Of a DNA stretch of 64,000 bases, positions 44,178 through 55,588 are shown piece after piece (position 1 is the first letter of the stretch; each line of letters begins with the position of its first letter). Below the pieces are notes generated by a model, which had not been told where the DNA came from, ran no database searches, and was given only the letters and a program-made list of their open reading frames with translations. The stretch lies in assembly GCA_023935145.1 (NCBI GenBank), contig CM043699.1:68054638-68118637 (forward strand). Direction: 5' to 3'. Source of the DNA: Bretschneidera sinensis (taxonomy: Eukaryota > Streptophyta > Magnoliopsida > Brassicales > Akaniaceae). Position numbers and translations under genes: made by a program.

Positions 44178-45457
44178 CATTCAATGTTGATAGTTGTTCC
44201 ATCTGTGCTAGCCCTATGCATTTAGCACACAATTACCCATCTATGCTAGCTTTTGTCGAGTATCCCATGGAACCAATGAACACTTTCAATGATTGTCGAT
44301 GGTAATCAAATGGATCTTACTCCGAGACGTACAATCCAGGGTGGCGGAACCATCCTAATTTTTTTATGAAAGCAGAACCAACTAATGAATCAGGGAGGAG
44401 CCCCTCATCATGCTCACAATCAATACCCTCCTGGATTTCCTCCACCAGTTCCAAGTTATGGTCACTCAGCCCTTCCAGAACCATTACACCCTTACCAAGC
44501 TCCCACTAAAGCGCCAGTGTCGGTTTCACAGTCATTGGAGGACACCCTCAAGGATTTCATGAAGATGATCGGCCACTCCATCAGTGAAGTAAATAATGCA
44601 TAAATAGTAAACACCCAAATGATTGCCAAGCTATAGAATTAAATGGATCAAATTTCAAGTCACGTGAGTGAAGGAGAGAAAGGAATGTTCCCTAGTCAAC
44701 CTGTGCCCAACTCGAAGGAACAGTTTGCTGTGAGAAATTCATCGAATCTTACTCACGGATAGGAACAAGTGCAATCGATTACCATATTGAGGCCTGGGAG
44801 ACAAGTGGACAATCAAGTGGAAGAGAACCCTGCTATGTAGGAAGGGCAAGAAAGCGGCAACAAGGAGAAGAGAGATGTTGAGCCATCTACGACCACATCT
44901 ACTATTGAGGATCTTCCTAGGTCGTTTGCACCTAAAGCACCTTACCCTGAGAGATTACAAGCGCCCAAGAAAGGAGGGAAGTCTGAGGACATTGTGGAGG
45001 CATGCTTTGCTCAGTTTGGAGATTTGGATTTGGATAAGCTACCTGAGCAAGTGAATGCTATCTTGGAGTCTGCTCCTCGGGAGAGCAATAAGACGGAGGA
45101 AACTGTGGGTGAATTAAGCATTGAGGACCCCCGAGAGGCATGCTTTGCTCAGTTTGGAGAGGATTTGGATTTGGATAAGTTGTTTGAGCAAGCAAATGCT
45201 ACTTTGGAGTCTGCTCCTCAGAAGAGCAATGAGACAGAGGAGACCACAGCACCTGAACCACCCAAGAAGGAACTTAAGCCTTTACTAGATAATCCTACAT
45301 ATAAGTTTCTAGGTCCAGCAGATTCTTTGCCTGTGACTATAGCTTCAGATTTGGTTGATGCTCAAGAGTAGAAATTATTGGAAATTTTAAGAGAGCACAA
45401 TGAAGCTATCGGCTGGACTATTGAGGATATTAAGGGGATCAGCTCCTCGGTGGTGAT
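44178..45457 (+). pseudogene. gag: Y3 gag and start of pol, middle part
   Basis: Gag resumes at FNVDSCSICASPMHLAHNYP, where the zinc knuckle CX2CX4H lacks its last Cys (Tyr). It goes through YNPGWRNHPNF, a Pro-rich stretch (GFPPPVPSYGHS) and two acidic repeats (from about 44990, EACFAQFGDLDLDKL and EACFAQFGEDLDLDKL). Then comes the KKELKPLLDN start of the Pol region and WTIEDIKGISSSVVI, where Z1 inserted. There are several stops and a frameshift near 44365 (NFF then MKAE), plus a stop at 45369-45371. In Z1 and Z2 the same segment is nearly intact. Confidence 0.82.
45453..45457 (+). other. Target-site duplication GTGAT of Z1
   Basis: GTGAT is repeated at 51085-51089 on the other side of Z1. 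The host frame reads through when one copy is removed. Confidence 0.9.
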
Positions 45458-46261
45458 TGTTGTGAGTTTTAATTTACTCGCAAGCGCACGAGTCGTTTGC
45501 AGTATAGCGTTGTGCAAGTGCGAGGTCGAATCCACAGGGAATTACGTTGTGAAAATATATTTTTAATCTAAACTAACTCTATCTTAACCTAGTTCCAAAT
45601 TTCAGAATTATATTGCAAAATAAATTAAAAGTAAACTAAGTTGATTTAAAAACTAATAATAAAAAGCACTAAGGTTTCCGAATCCACCCCACCGAAGTTA
45701 AGCATACATGTTCTAAAAATATAGCCTATCAAAACATTCAATGAATCCAACTATAAGACAAAAAACAAAGAATATCCCAACTAAACCAAAAGCACCCGAT
45801 GTATCCGCTCTTAACAAATCACAAAGGGAATCCAATTTAATCGAAAAGCGTTCAATGTATCCATCAGATGAAACACAAAGAAAATCCAACAGAAAATTTA
45901 AACTCAATCAATTATAAGATTAACTCAAATAATTGACAGAACATTTATATTAAAAATTGTCAGATTTGTACAAGCAAATCTGAACTACTACGCCAAACAA
46001 CGGCAGGGCTTCATCTTCAACCTTAGCTGAAGAGTCTAGCCACTCATAACTATAAAACTATAATAACAAGTGCTAAACATTTAAACTAAAACAAAGAAAT
46101 AAATAAACAACTTTACATGGGAGAAATTCCACTCGCTGCCGGGCGGCGCTTCCCCTCGTGATAGCAATGCCTTCGGGATCCACCAGAATGCTGGCGGACA
46201 TCCACCGGTAAACACCAAAGTGGCTCAGGAATTGTACACTGAATGATGAGGTCAAATGGTG

Positions 46262-46313
46262 TTTATATAGGGGGAGTCCCGAAGTAATGTGGCTTGCAGA
46301 AACGATGTGGGAT
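46262..46313 (-). promoter_or_regulatory. USE plus TATA promoter, Z1 3' LTR
   Basis: On the minus strand ATCCCACATCG (46303-46313) and TATATAAA (46262-46269) are 33 nt apart. The spacer sequence differs from that of X and Y. Confidence 0.78.
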
Positions 46314-46324
46314 ACAGGCCCGAG

Positions 46325-46545
46325 TGCGCTCGATCGCAGTTTGGTGCAATCGATCGCAGGTATGATCGATCGCATGTCTTGTGCGCACGATCTCATGTGC
46401 GCTCGATCGCATGTCTGCTGCGATCGATCGCATATGCACTGATCTTCAAATATTTCGATGTGGGATTGATGACCTTACGCTCGATCATAGGCAGGTGCGC
46501 TCGAGTGCATGTGCGCTCGATCGCATATCTCGTGCGATCGATCGC
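46325..46545 (-). repeat. CG-rich palindromes in Z1 3' LTR
   Basis: About eight imperfect copies of TGCGATCGATCGCA or TGCGCTCGATCGCA within 220 bp, upstream of the USE. The same cluster lies in the 5' LTR at about 50697-50920. Confidence 0.8.
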
Positions 46546-46711
46546 AATGTCTCGAGAAGCTTCAAATCTCCTGAAATGCTTCATTTTCTCCACAAAGCTG
46601 TAAAAACACAAAAAACACAAGAAAAACGTAAAATGAAGTAAAATGCTACTAACTAAGAGCATAAAAAATGTAAGTTAAGGGTCTAAAATATGCAATATTT
46701 AAGACTCATCA

Positions 46712-46726
46712 AATACCCCCAAACTT
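46712..46726 (-). other. Z1 polypurine tract
   Basis: Minus strand AAGTTTGGGGGTATT before TGATGAG. Confidence 0.85.
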
Positions 46727-47938
46727 ATATTTTGCTAGTCCCTTAGCAAAACAAAATAAAAGACTCAATGAAAAACAGAGAACATAAAGATAAAGTCATC
46801 ACTCATGGTATCCAAAAATTTAAGGAGCACACATCACCATGATATTCGTTCATAAGCAAGCTTAAAAAGGTAAACTCATCTTCGCAATGAATAGAAATAT
46901 TAAAATCTAATTACTTACAAAAGGCAGGATAAGGCATCACAAGCTTGAATCAGTGTAAGGTGAATTAGTACATAAAAATGAAGCTTCCAAGTAACTCTAA
47001 TGTGTAAGGTCTCCATGTCTCAAGATTCACCGAATTTCCCATCAAAAATGAACAAAAAGGCATAGTGTTTATTTTATTCTTTTTTTTTTCTCTTTTATTT
47101 ATTTATTAAGGCACGGCTATGTTTAGTTCCCTTAAGCTTTCTAATTGACCCATGTAGCGAGTGTTGAGCCAAGGACTCCCAAACCAGGTGGTTTTAGGGC
47201 ATTAGGTGTAAAGACACCCCTAAGGACTTACTAACTCGAGTCAAAAAGGCTACGAAATTAAACCGACCTTAATATTACCAAGCAAAATTCTACCTTTTGA
47301 CGTGAACACTCACTGCTTATTGAGGCAAGAGGTCCAGTTACTCAGCGAAAAGTTTATTGATAAATTTTTTTTTTTTATATTTTCCTATGCCCAAGAGTTC
47401 ATCCAACAAGTCATCCAGTTTCAGTTAAGATAAGGAAAAATACATATTAAAATCACATGTCATACCTCACATAATTTGTGCTAATGTGCTCGTGTTAGAT
47501 TAGATCAAACATGTGAATTCTCAAAATGCCTAAAGTAAGTAACTAAATTTTAAAAATTTATCACCAGATCATGTGTTCAAAATGTTAAGCTCACCAATGA
47601 CATCACATCACAGAAAATGTTTAGATCAACTAAAATTTCACGATAACATGAGCATGCATTTATCTCTATGACGAAAAGACAACAAATTAGGACAAAGTGT
47701 GTGATGTGTCTCCCATGCCCCCAAACTTAAATTACATATTGACCCCAATGTGTGACTAATATGGAAAGAGCTGACCTGAGATATGGAGAACTATGGTATG
47801 GCTCATAGCATACCCCCAAACTTGAACTGAAGTACGCTTTGTCCCTGAAAAATAAAAACTGGAAAACAAAAAATACTGGAAACAAACATTAATCATAAAA
47901 ATGCAAAATAATAAATAAACAAAAGAAAAGATAAGCTG
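46727..47938 (-). other. Z1 3' noncoding region
   Basis: No ORF of interest. It has two more AAGTTTGGGGGTATG-like tracts on the minus strand (about 47719 and 47812) and one copy of the module with GAGTAACTGGACCTCTTGCC (near 47320). Confidence 0.75.
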
Positions 47939-47983
47939 TGGGGTGCCTCCCATGAGCGCTAAGTCTAACGTCTTCAGCCAGAC
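47939..47983 (-). promoter_or_regulatory. Shared post-coding motif, Z1
   Basis: Minus strand GTCTGGCTGAAGACGTTAGA, then CTTAGCGCTCATGGGAGGCA, then CCCCA. Confidence 0.65.
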
Positions 47984-47989
47984 CCAACA

Positions 47990-49711
47990 TTAGTAAACAG
48001 GCCCAACTAAGCTCTCCACCATCTGATCAATAAATGGGAATGGAAAATGAGCAGGCCTAGTGCCAGCATTCAATTTACGGTAGTCTAGACACTTTCTCCA
48101 TCTTGACTGCACTCGAGTTGGAACCAACTCGTTGTCTTTATTTACTACCATAAATTCAGCATGTTTGGGCACGACTGTAATCTGGCTCACCCACTTGCTA
48201 TCAGAGATGGGATAAATGATCCCTGCCTCTAACAGCTTAATATCTTCTGCCCTCATAACCTCTTGCATAGCAGGGTTGAGCCTTCTTTGTGGCTCCCTCG
48301 ATGGCTCAGCATTCTCTTCCAACTGTATCGTGTGTATCATCAACGAGGGGTTGATTCGTTTGACATCCTCAATAGTCCAGCCTATAGCTTCCTGATGCTC
48401 TCTTAAAAAGTCCAATAATTTCTCCTCTGGAGCATCACCCAAATCTAAGGCTATAATTATAGGCAAAGAATCTGCTGGACCTGGGAACTTATACTCAAGA
48501 TTATCCAGTAAAGGCTTAAGTTCCTTCTTGTGAGGTTCAGGTGTTGTGGTTTCCTCCGTCTCACTGCTTTCTCGAGGATCAGACTCCAAAATGACATTTA
48601 CTTCATCGAGTAACTTATCTAAGCCCAAGTCCTCTCCAAAGTGAGCAAAGCATGCCTCCAAGGGATCCTCAATACGGGATTCATCCATAGTCTCCTCTGT
48701 CCTACTACTCTCCCGAGGAGCAGACTCCACGATAGTATTTGCTTGCTCAAGTAACTTGTCTAAGACCAAATCCTCTTCAAACTGAGCAAAGCATGCCTCC
48801 ATAATGTCCTCAGACTTCTCTTCTTTCTTGGGCACTTGTAGTCTCTAAGGGTAAGGCGCTTTAGGTAAAAAGGACCTAGAGAGATCCTTAATAATACGAG
48901 TGGCTGTAGATGGCTCAGCATCTCTCTTCTCATTGTTGCCACTCTCTTGCCCTTGTTGCATAGCAGGGTTCTCTTCCACTTGATTGTCCACTTGTCTCCC
49001 AGACAAGTATGGGACAGTTGATTGCACTTGTTCCTGCCAATGCATTGGAGTTGAAGAATTTCCCACCGCAAATTGTTCCTTCGGGTTAGGCTCAGATTGA
49101 CTGGGGAACTCTCCTTCCTCTTCTTCACCCACGTAACTTGCGATTTGATCAATTTGACTCTCTAGTGTAGCAATCGCTTGGGTGTTTTCTATTGTTGCAC
49201 TCATCACTTCACTCATAGATTGGCTAGTCATTTTCATGAAATCATTGAGAGCGTCCTCCAATGACTGTGAAACCGATGCTGGCGCTTGAATGGGAGCTTG
49301 GTAAGCGGGTGATGGTGCTGGATAAGCTGAGTGAACATAATTTGGAATTGGTGGAGGAAATTCAGGAGTGTATTGATTGTGAGCATGGTAAGGGGCTCCT
49401 CCCTGATTCATTGGTTGGTTCTGCTCCCATGAAAAATTAGAGTGGTCCCACCACCCTGGATTGTATGTTTCAGAGCAAGATCCATTTGATTGCCAACAAC
49501 AGTCATTGAAAGCATTCGTTTGTTCCATAGGATACTCGGCATAAGCCGGCATTGATGGGCAATTCTGTGCTAGATGCATGGGACTAGCACAGACGGAACA
49601 GTTTTCAACATTGAAAGTGTTGGCAGCATTGAGGGACAGGCAGGTCATTTTAATGAAATCCTTGAGGGCGTCCTCTAAAGACTGTGAAACCGGCGCTAGA
49701 TTCATCAACAT
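47990..49711 (-). pseudogene. Z1 Gag fused to RT N-terminus (one stop)
   Basis: Minus frame from MLMNLAPVSQSLEDALKD to the stop at 47990, 574 codons with one TAG at 48845-48847 (GAG in Z2). The Gag core is missing. A knuckle CSVCASPMHLAQNC, YNPGWWDHSNFSW, a Pro-rich part and two acidic 46-residue repeats are present. Then come KKELKPLLDNLEYKFPGPAD, EEKLLDFLREHQEAIGWTI, the RT entry PSREPQRRLNPAMQEV, GIIYPISDSKWVSQ and CLDYRKLNAGTRPAHFPFPF, ending abruptly after FIDQMVESLVG. The protease, the YxDD catalytic part, RNase H and integrase are absent. Z2 ends at the same residue, so this is the inherited form of the family. Confidence 0.88.
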
Positions 49712-49806
49712 ATTTTTTTTTTAAAATTAATTTTTTTTTTAAAATTAAATTAACTAGTAGAAAAATAAAATCAATTCAGATAAAAAATTTTCACAAACCA
49801 AATTAT

Positions 49807-49824
49807 TCCCCGGCAACGGCGCCA
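49807..49824 (-). other. Primer-binding site, Z1
   Basis: Minus strand TGGCGCCGTTGCCGGGGA, an exact complement of the 3' end of plant tRNA-Asp as I know it. Confidence 0.92.
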
Positions 49825-50634
49825 AAAACTTGTTGTGAGTTTTAATTTACTCGCAAGCGCACGAGTCGTTTGCAGTATAGCGTTGTGCAAGTGCGAGGTC
49901 GAATCCACAGGGAATTGCGTTGTGAAAATATATTTTTAATTTAAACTAACTCTATCTTAACCTAGTTCCAAATTTCAGAATTATATTGCAAAATAAATTA
50001 AAAGTAAACTAAGTTGATTTAAAAACTAATAATAAAAAGCACTAAGGTTTCCGAATCCACCCCACCGAAGTTAAGCATACATGTTCTAAAAATATAGCCT
50101 ATCAAAACATTCAATGAATCCAACTATAAGACAAAAAACAAAGAATATCCCAACTAAACCAAAAGCACCCGATGTATCCGCTCTTAACAAATCACAAAGG
50201 GAATCCAAGTTAATCGAAAAGCGTTCAATGTATCCATCAGATGAAACACAAAGAAAATCCAACAGACAATTTAAACTCAATCAATTATAAGATTAACTCA
50301 AATAATTGACAGAACATTTATATTAAAAATTGTCAGATTTGTACAAGCAAATCTGAACTACTATGCCAAACAACGGCGGGGCTTCATCTTCAACCTTAGC
50401 TGAAGAGTCTAGCCACTCATAACTATAAAACTATAATAACAAGTGCTAAACATTTAAACTAAAACAAAGAAATAAATAAACAACTTTACATGGGAGAAAT
50501 TCCACTCGCTGCCGGGCGGCGCTTCCCCTCGTGATTGCAATGCCTTCGGGATCCACCAGAATGCTGGCGGACATCCACCGGTAAACACCAAAGTGGCTCA
50601 GGAATTGTACACTGAATGATGAGGTCAAATGGTG

Positions 50635-50686
50635 TTTATATAGGGGGAGTCCCGGAGTAATGTGGCTTGCAGAAACGATGTGGGAT
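50635..50686 (-). promoter_or_regulatory. USE plus TATA promoter, Z1 5' LTR
   Basis: Minus strand ATCCCACATCG (50676-50686) and TATATAAA (50635-50642), 33 nt apart. Confidence 0.78.
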
Positions 50687-50696
50687 ACAGGCCCGA

Positions 50697-50920
50697 GTGC
50701 GCTCGATCGCAGTTTGGTGCGATCGATCGCAGGTACGATTGATTGCATGTCTTGTGCGCACGATCTCATGTGCGCTCGATCGCATGTCTGCTGCGATCGA
50801 TCGCATATGCACTGATCTTCAAATATTTCGATGTGGGATTGATGACCTTGCGCTCGATCATAGGCAGGTGCGCTCGAGCGCATGTGCGCTTGATCGCGTA
50901 TCTCGTGCGATCGATCGCAA
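50697..50920 (-). repeat. CG-rich palindromes in Z1 5' LTR
   Basis: Same cluster as 46325-46545, with several CG/TG differences between the two LTRs. Confidence 0.8.
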
Positions 50921-51089
50921 TGTCTCGAGAAGCTTCGAATCTCCTGAAATGCTTCATTTTCTCCACAAAGCTGTAAAAACACACAAAACACAAGAAAAAC
51001 GTAAAATGAAGTAAAATACTACTAACTAAGAGCATAACAAATGTAAGTTAAGGGTCTAAAATATGCAATATTTAAGACTCATCAGTGAT

Positions 51090-51264
51090 GCACAAGATAC
51101 ATTTGGAGGAGAACACCAAGCCATCAAAGGAGCCACAGAGAAGACTCAACCCAGCTATGCAAGAGGTTGTGAGGGCTGAAATAATAAAATTGTTGAATGC
51201 TGGATTCTACAGGCGACTTCTCCAAGATTTCAGCAAGATTGCCAGGCCCTTCTGCAATTTGTAA
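51090..51264 (+). pseudogene. Y3 RT remnant after Z1
   Basis: The Y3 frame resumes with HKIHLEENTKPSKEPQRRLN and PAMQEVVRAEIIKLLNAG, then jumps to FYRRLLQDFSKIARPFCNL and a stop at 51262-51264. The deletion joins the start of RT to its end. NAG occurs in both contexts (LLNAG and GNAxFYR), suggesting deletion through a short repeat. Y1 has a different junction. Confidence 0.82.
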
Positions 51265-51310
51265 GTCTGGCTAAAGATGTTAAACTTAGCACTCATGGGA
51301 GACACCCCAC
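51265..51310 (+). promoter_or_regulatory. Shared post-coding motif, Y3
   Basis: GTCTGGCTAAAGATGTTAAA, then CTTAGCACTCATGGGAGACA, then CCCCA. Confidence 0.65.
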
Positions 51311-52640
51311 AACATATCCTTTTTGTTTGTTTATTATTTTATATATTTCTTATTACTATTTATTTCTAGTGTTTCTTTTGTTTTCAGTCTTTATTTTTCA
51401 GAGACACCGCGTACTTCAGTTCAAGTTTGGGGGTATGCTATGAGCCATGCCAGTCCAGCTAGTTCTCCATCTTCCAAGTCAGCTCTTTCCATATTATTCA
51501 CATATTGGGGTCAATGTGTAATTTAAGTTTGGGGGTATGGGAGACATATTACACACACTTTGTCCTAATTTGTTGTTTTTTTTTCTTCGTTTTAAAGAGA
51601 AGATAAATCCATGCTCATGTTATTTTGAAATTTTGGTTGATCTAAACAAATACTGTGATGTGATGTCATTGGTGAGCTTAAAATCGTGAACATGTGATTT
51701 GATGATAGAGTTTTAAAACTTTGTTACTTACTTTAGGCATTTGAGTATGCATATGTTTGATCTAATCTTACACGAGTACATTAGCACAAAATTGTGTGAG
51801 GTATAACATGTGATTTTTAATGTGTATGTTTCCTTGACTTAACTGAAACTGGATGACTTGTAGGATAAACACTTTGGCATAGAATGTAAAAAAAAATATT
51901 TATAATGATCATCAATAAACTTTCCACTGAGTAACTGAACCTCTTGCCTCAGTAAGCAGTGAGTGTTCACGTCAAAAGGTGGGAATTTTATTCTTAATGA
52001 TCATTGCAAAACTTTTTGCTGAGTAACTGGACCTCTTGCCTCAGTAAGCAGTGAGTGTTCAGGTCAAAAGGTGGGAATTTTTCCTGGTAGCATTAAGGCC
52101 AGTTTAGTTTTGTACCCTTTTAAACTCAAGTTAGTAAGTCCTTAGGGGTGTCTTTACACCTAATTCCCTAAAACCATATGGTTTGGGAGTCATTGACTCA
52201 ACACTAGCTATATGTGTCAATTAGAAAGCTTAAGGGAACTAAACATAGCAGAACCTTATAATAAAAGAGAGAAGAAAATAAAACTATGCCATTGTTGTTC
52301 ATTCTGATGAGAAATTCTGTAAATCTTGAGACATGGAGACATTATACATTGAAGTTATTTGGAAGTCTCATCTTTATATGCTAATTCACTTTACACTGAG
52401 TCAGACTTGTGATGCCTTAGACTGTCTTTTGTAAGTAATTAGATTTTAAAATTCCTATTCATTGCAAAGATGGGTTTATATTTTAAGCTTGCTCATGAAT
52501 GAATATCATGGGTTTATGTGCTACTTAAATTTTTGGACACCATGAATGATGGATTTATCTTTGTGTTCTTTGTTTTTCATTTAGTTTTTTTTTTTTTTTG
52601 TTTTGCTAAGGGACTAGCAAAATGTAAGTTTGGCGGTTTT
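51311..52640 (+). other. Y3 3' noncoding region
   Basis: No gene. Polypurine-like tracts at about 51427 and 51528, and two tandem copies of the GAGTAACTGGACCTCTTGCC module (about 51925 and 52020). The final tract is damaged (AAGTTTGGCGGTTTT) before the LTR. Confidence 0.75.
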
Positions 52641-54049
52641 TAATGAGTGCCAAATATTGCATATTTTGGCCCCTTAATTTACATTTGTTAGCTTAAGAAT
52701 TTGTTACTTTGAGTTGTTTTTCGTTGTTTTATAGGTTTACAAACACTTGGAAAGGAGTTTCACTAAATTGCCAGAATTTCCCGTATAGATCAGTCATCTT
52801 TGTGGATTAAACTGTATTGATTCTGGAAGAACTAGGAGATGAGCCATATATTCTTGAAAAGATCCAGATGTCTATTTTTTGGGAAATTTTACGGCTTGTA
52901 AATATGAGTTTTCTAGAGAAAGTTATGGTAGTTTTAGTAGTCAAAGGTCAAACTATACGTGATTTCAGCGTAGCAGAAGTGATTTTTGTTGATTAAACTG
53001 TAATGATTCAGAAAGAACCAGGAGAGAGCCATATATGCTTCGAAAGATCCATATGTCTATTTTTTGAGGAATTTTACGGCTCGTAAATATGATTTTTCTA
53101 GAGAAAGTTATGGCAGTTTTAGTAGATAAAGGTCAGGTTGTGCGGGATTTCAACGTGGGCAGAAGTTTTGAAGGGCATGTGAAGGCTTAAATCCCACATC
53201 CCACATCGGATTGGAAACACATTACACTCATGGAGTTCCTCTATAAAAGTCCCATTTCACTTCATCAAATGGGTGTGCAATCTGGAGGACTTCTGCTAGC
53301 ATTCTGGTGGATCTCGAAGGCTTTGCTACCAAGGGGGGAAGCGCTATACAACAGCGAGTGAAATTTCTCCCAATGTATAGTCAGTTTTAATTTATTTCTT
53401 TTTTAGTTTGAAAGTTTAATGTTTAACACTTTTATTGTGAACTTTAGTTTCATAATTATGAGAGACTAAAATCTTCATCTGAGGTTGAAGATGAAGCCTC
53501 GCAATTGTTTGGCATAATATTTTCAGATTTGTTCATACAATTATGATATTTTTAGTATAAATGTTATGTTCAATTATTTGAGTAAAATCTTATACTGATT
53601 GCTTTTAAATTGTTCAATTGGATATTCCTTGTGTTTTATCTGCCAGATACAGTGGATCATTCAAATTAGATTGGATATCCATTGTGATTTTTAAACGGAT
53701 ACATTGGATTGTTTTGGTTTAGTTTGGGTATTTGCTGTGATTTGTATAATGGTGGATTCATGGAATGATTTGATAGATTATTTTTATATAGAACATGAAA
53801 ACATATGCTTTACTTTGGTGTGATGGATTCAGAAACCTTAGTATTTTTATTATTTTTTTTTAAATCAATGTAGTTTAGTTTATACTTTCTGCATAATACA
53901 ACTCAAAATTTGAAACTAGGTTAAAATAGGTTTAGTTTAGATAAAAATATATTTTCACAACGCAATTCCCTGTGGATTCGACCTCGCACTTGCACAACAC
54001 TATATTGCAAACGACTCGTGCACCTGCGAGTAATTTAAAACTCACAACA
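52641..54049 (+). mobile_element. Y3 3' LTR
   Basis: It starts TAATGAGTGCCAAATATTGC (TG mutated to TA) and ends CTCACAACA, 1409 bp, followed by TTTTA. Confidence 0.9.
53198..53248 (+). promoter_or_regulatory. USE plus TATA promoter, Y3 3' LTR
   Basis: ATCCCACATCG at 53198-53208 and TATAAAA at 53242-53248, 33 nt apart. Confidence 0.75.
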
Positions 54050-54892
54050 TTTTACATGTCTTGAATCCGACGAAAAAATAAACAACCAAAGTCAGTATCA
54101 AATTGTGCCAAAATATCTTCAATAGGTTATGCAGAATCTTGAAAACACTTATGTTCTATAAAATGGTTTCTTCAACAGGCCAAATCTATCATTGAAATGA
54201 AGAAGGAACAAAATCGTGGAAACAAAAAACAAAATACTCAAAAAAGAGATTCTTCAAGCAACAACCAAATTGAAATGAAAAGGGAAATTAAGGGCTTAAA
54301 AATTAAAACCCATAAAGGAAAAATCAAATAAAATAAAAAGACCAAAGCCATATCCCTTGAAAATTTGGTAAATAAAGGTAGGTTGGAATTTGGTGGAGCA
54401 ACAATCCATAGAGAGATATTAGAGTTGGGTTGAGACTGAATTTGAGATTGGACTGGACACTTTATACTAACTGATAATTTTTTTTTAAAAAAAATGAGCT
54501 CGGGCTTAAGCCCAGACCCGCTCGGAGTGTAGCTCTGCCACCATCCAAAGGCTAAAGAGAAATATATATTTGAAAAGATAATGAATAGTAAATTATGGGC
54601 ATTTGCATGTAAACAAAGTAATTAATATGGATAGAGAACACAAATTTGGCAGGAGATTCATCTTAAGGATCCAATGGATCTATATGAGTGTGTACACCAT
54701 ATTCTTATAGGTTGAGATGCAAACGACCACATCCAATAGCTCAGGAGATATGACCCTTCACATAGTGCTTATTGGGAGTGTCTTTTACAGGAGACACAAC
54801 TCTTTGAAGAGTTATGTCTAATACTATTTTGATTACTACCTCTTGATGTCTATAAATAGATGGAGTTTATTTCATTATAGCTCACTTAATTG
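54050..54892. other. Intergenic between Y3 and foldback
   Basis: The right TTTTA of Y3 is followed by A/T-rich sequence with no convincing gene. TCTATAAATAGATGG near 54860 looks like an old LTR promoter or a chance TATA box. Confidence 0.5.
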
Positions 54893-55094
54893 AGAGATTC
54901 TTACCTGCACAGAGTGCAAAACTCATTTTAGCACCGGAGTGAAAATTTGACTAGTAATTTTTTAGAACTTTATTGGTAACGATAATTAAGAATGCATGGA
55001 CGTTACCAATGAAATGTCCAAAAATTATCAGTTAAATTTCCACCCCACTGCAAAAATGAGGTTTGTACCCGGTACAAACAAGAATTTCTCCGAT
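54893..55094. mobile_element. Foldback or MITE-like inverted repeat
   Basis: The left arm (about 54893-54985) and right arm (about 55000-55094) are imperfect reverse complements. For example, CAAAACTCATTTTAGCACCG pairs with the TGCAAAAATGAGGTTTG region, and ATTGGTAACG pairs with CGTTACCAAT. The loop is short. No coding. Target duplication uncertain (TTAAT is present on both sides). Confidence 0.6.
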
Positions 55095-55112
55095 TAATGA
55101 TTATCTATAAGG

Positions 55113-55117
55113 ATATT
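55113..55117 (+). other. Target-site duplication ATATT of Z2
   Basis: ATATT recurs at 60642-60646 after the 3' LTR. Confidence 0.9.
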
Positions 55118-55319
55118 TGATGAGTCTTAAATAATGCATATTTAAGACCCTTAACTTATATTTGTTAGGCTCTTAGTTAGTAGTATTTCACTTAATTTTA
55201 TGTTCTTTTTTGTGTTTTGTGTATTTTTACAGGATTGTGGAGAAGTTGAAGCATTTCAGGAGAAATAAAGCATTTCAGGAGAAATAAAGCATTTCAGGAG
55301 ATGTGAAGCTTCTGGAGAC

Positions 55320-55530
55320 ATTGCGATCGATCGCAAGAGATATGCGATCGAGCGCACCTGCCTACGAACGAGCGCATGGTCAACATCCCACATCGAAATA
55401 TTTGAAGTTCAGTGCATCTGCGATCGATCGTAGCAGACATGCGATCGAGCGCACATGAGATCGTGCGCACAAGACATGTGATCGATCGTACCTGCGATCG
55501 ATCGCACCACACTGCGATCGAGCGCACACG
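55320..55530 (+). repeat. CG-rich palindromes in Z2 5' LTR
   Basis: TGCGATCGATCGCA, TGCGATCGAGCGCA and variants recur about eight times. A first USE copy (ATCCCACATCG, about 55384) lies among them. Confidence 0.82.
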
Positions 55531-55536
55531 GGCAGT

Positions 55537-55588
55537 ATCCCACATCGAATCTGTAACCCATATTGCTCCGGGTCTTCCCCTATATAAA
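55537..55588 (+). promoter_or_regulatory. USE plus TATA promoter, Z2 5' LTR
   Basis: ATCCCACATCG at 55537-55547 and TATATAAA at 55581-55588, 33 nt apart. Confidence 0.8.

Larger units (their letters stand above)
45458..46711 (-). mobile_element. Z1 3' LTR
   Basis: In minus orientation TGATGAGTCTTAAATATTGC to AAACTCACAACA. CG-rich palindromes at about 46325-46545. Confidence 0.92.
45458..51084 (-). mobile_element. Gypsy element Z1 (minus), nested in Y3 pol
   Basis: 5627 bp. LTRs 45458-46711 and 49831-51084 are both 1254 bp and differ at about 20 positions by eye. In minus orientation: primer site, Gag-Pol remnant 49711-47990, shared motif, polypurine tracts, 3' LTR. The structure is the same as Z2, in opposite orientation. 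Confidence 0.93.
49831..51084 (-). mobile_element. Z1 5' LTR
   Basis: 1254 bp, the same ends as the 3' LTR. Most of the roughly 20 differences between the two are transitions, several inside the CG palindromes. Confidence 0.92.
36119..54049 (+). mobile_element. Gypsy element Y3, with nested C1 and Z1
   Basis: Flanked by TTTTA at 36114-36118 and 54050-54054. LTRs are 36119-37561 and 52641-54049. The internal region is cut by Copia C1 (37796-44177) within gag and by Z1 (45458-51084) within pol. Without the guests it is about 6 kb. It has the same LTR family as Y1, but different internal deletions. Confidence 0.92.
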
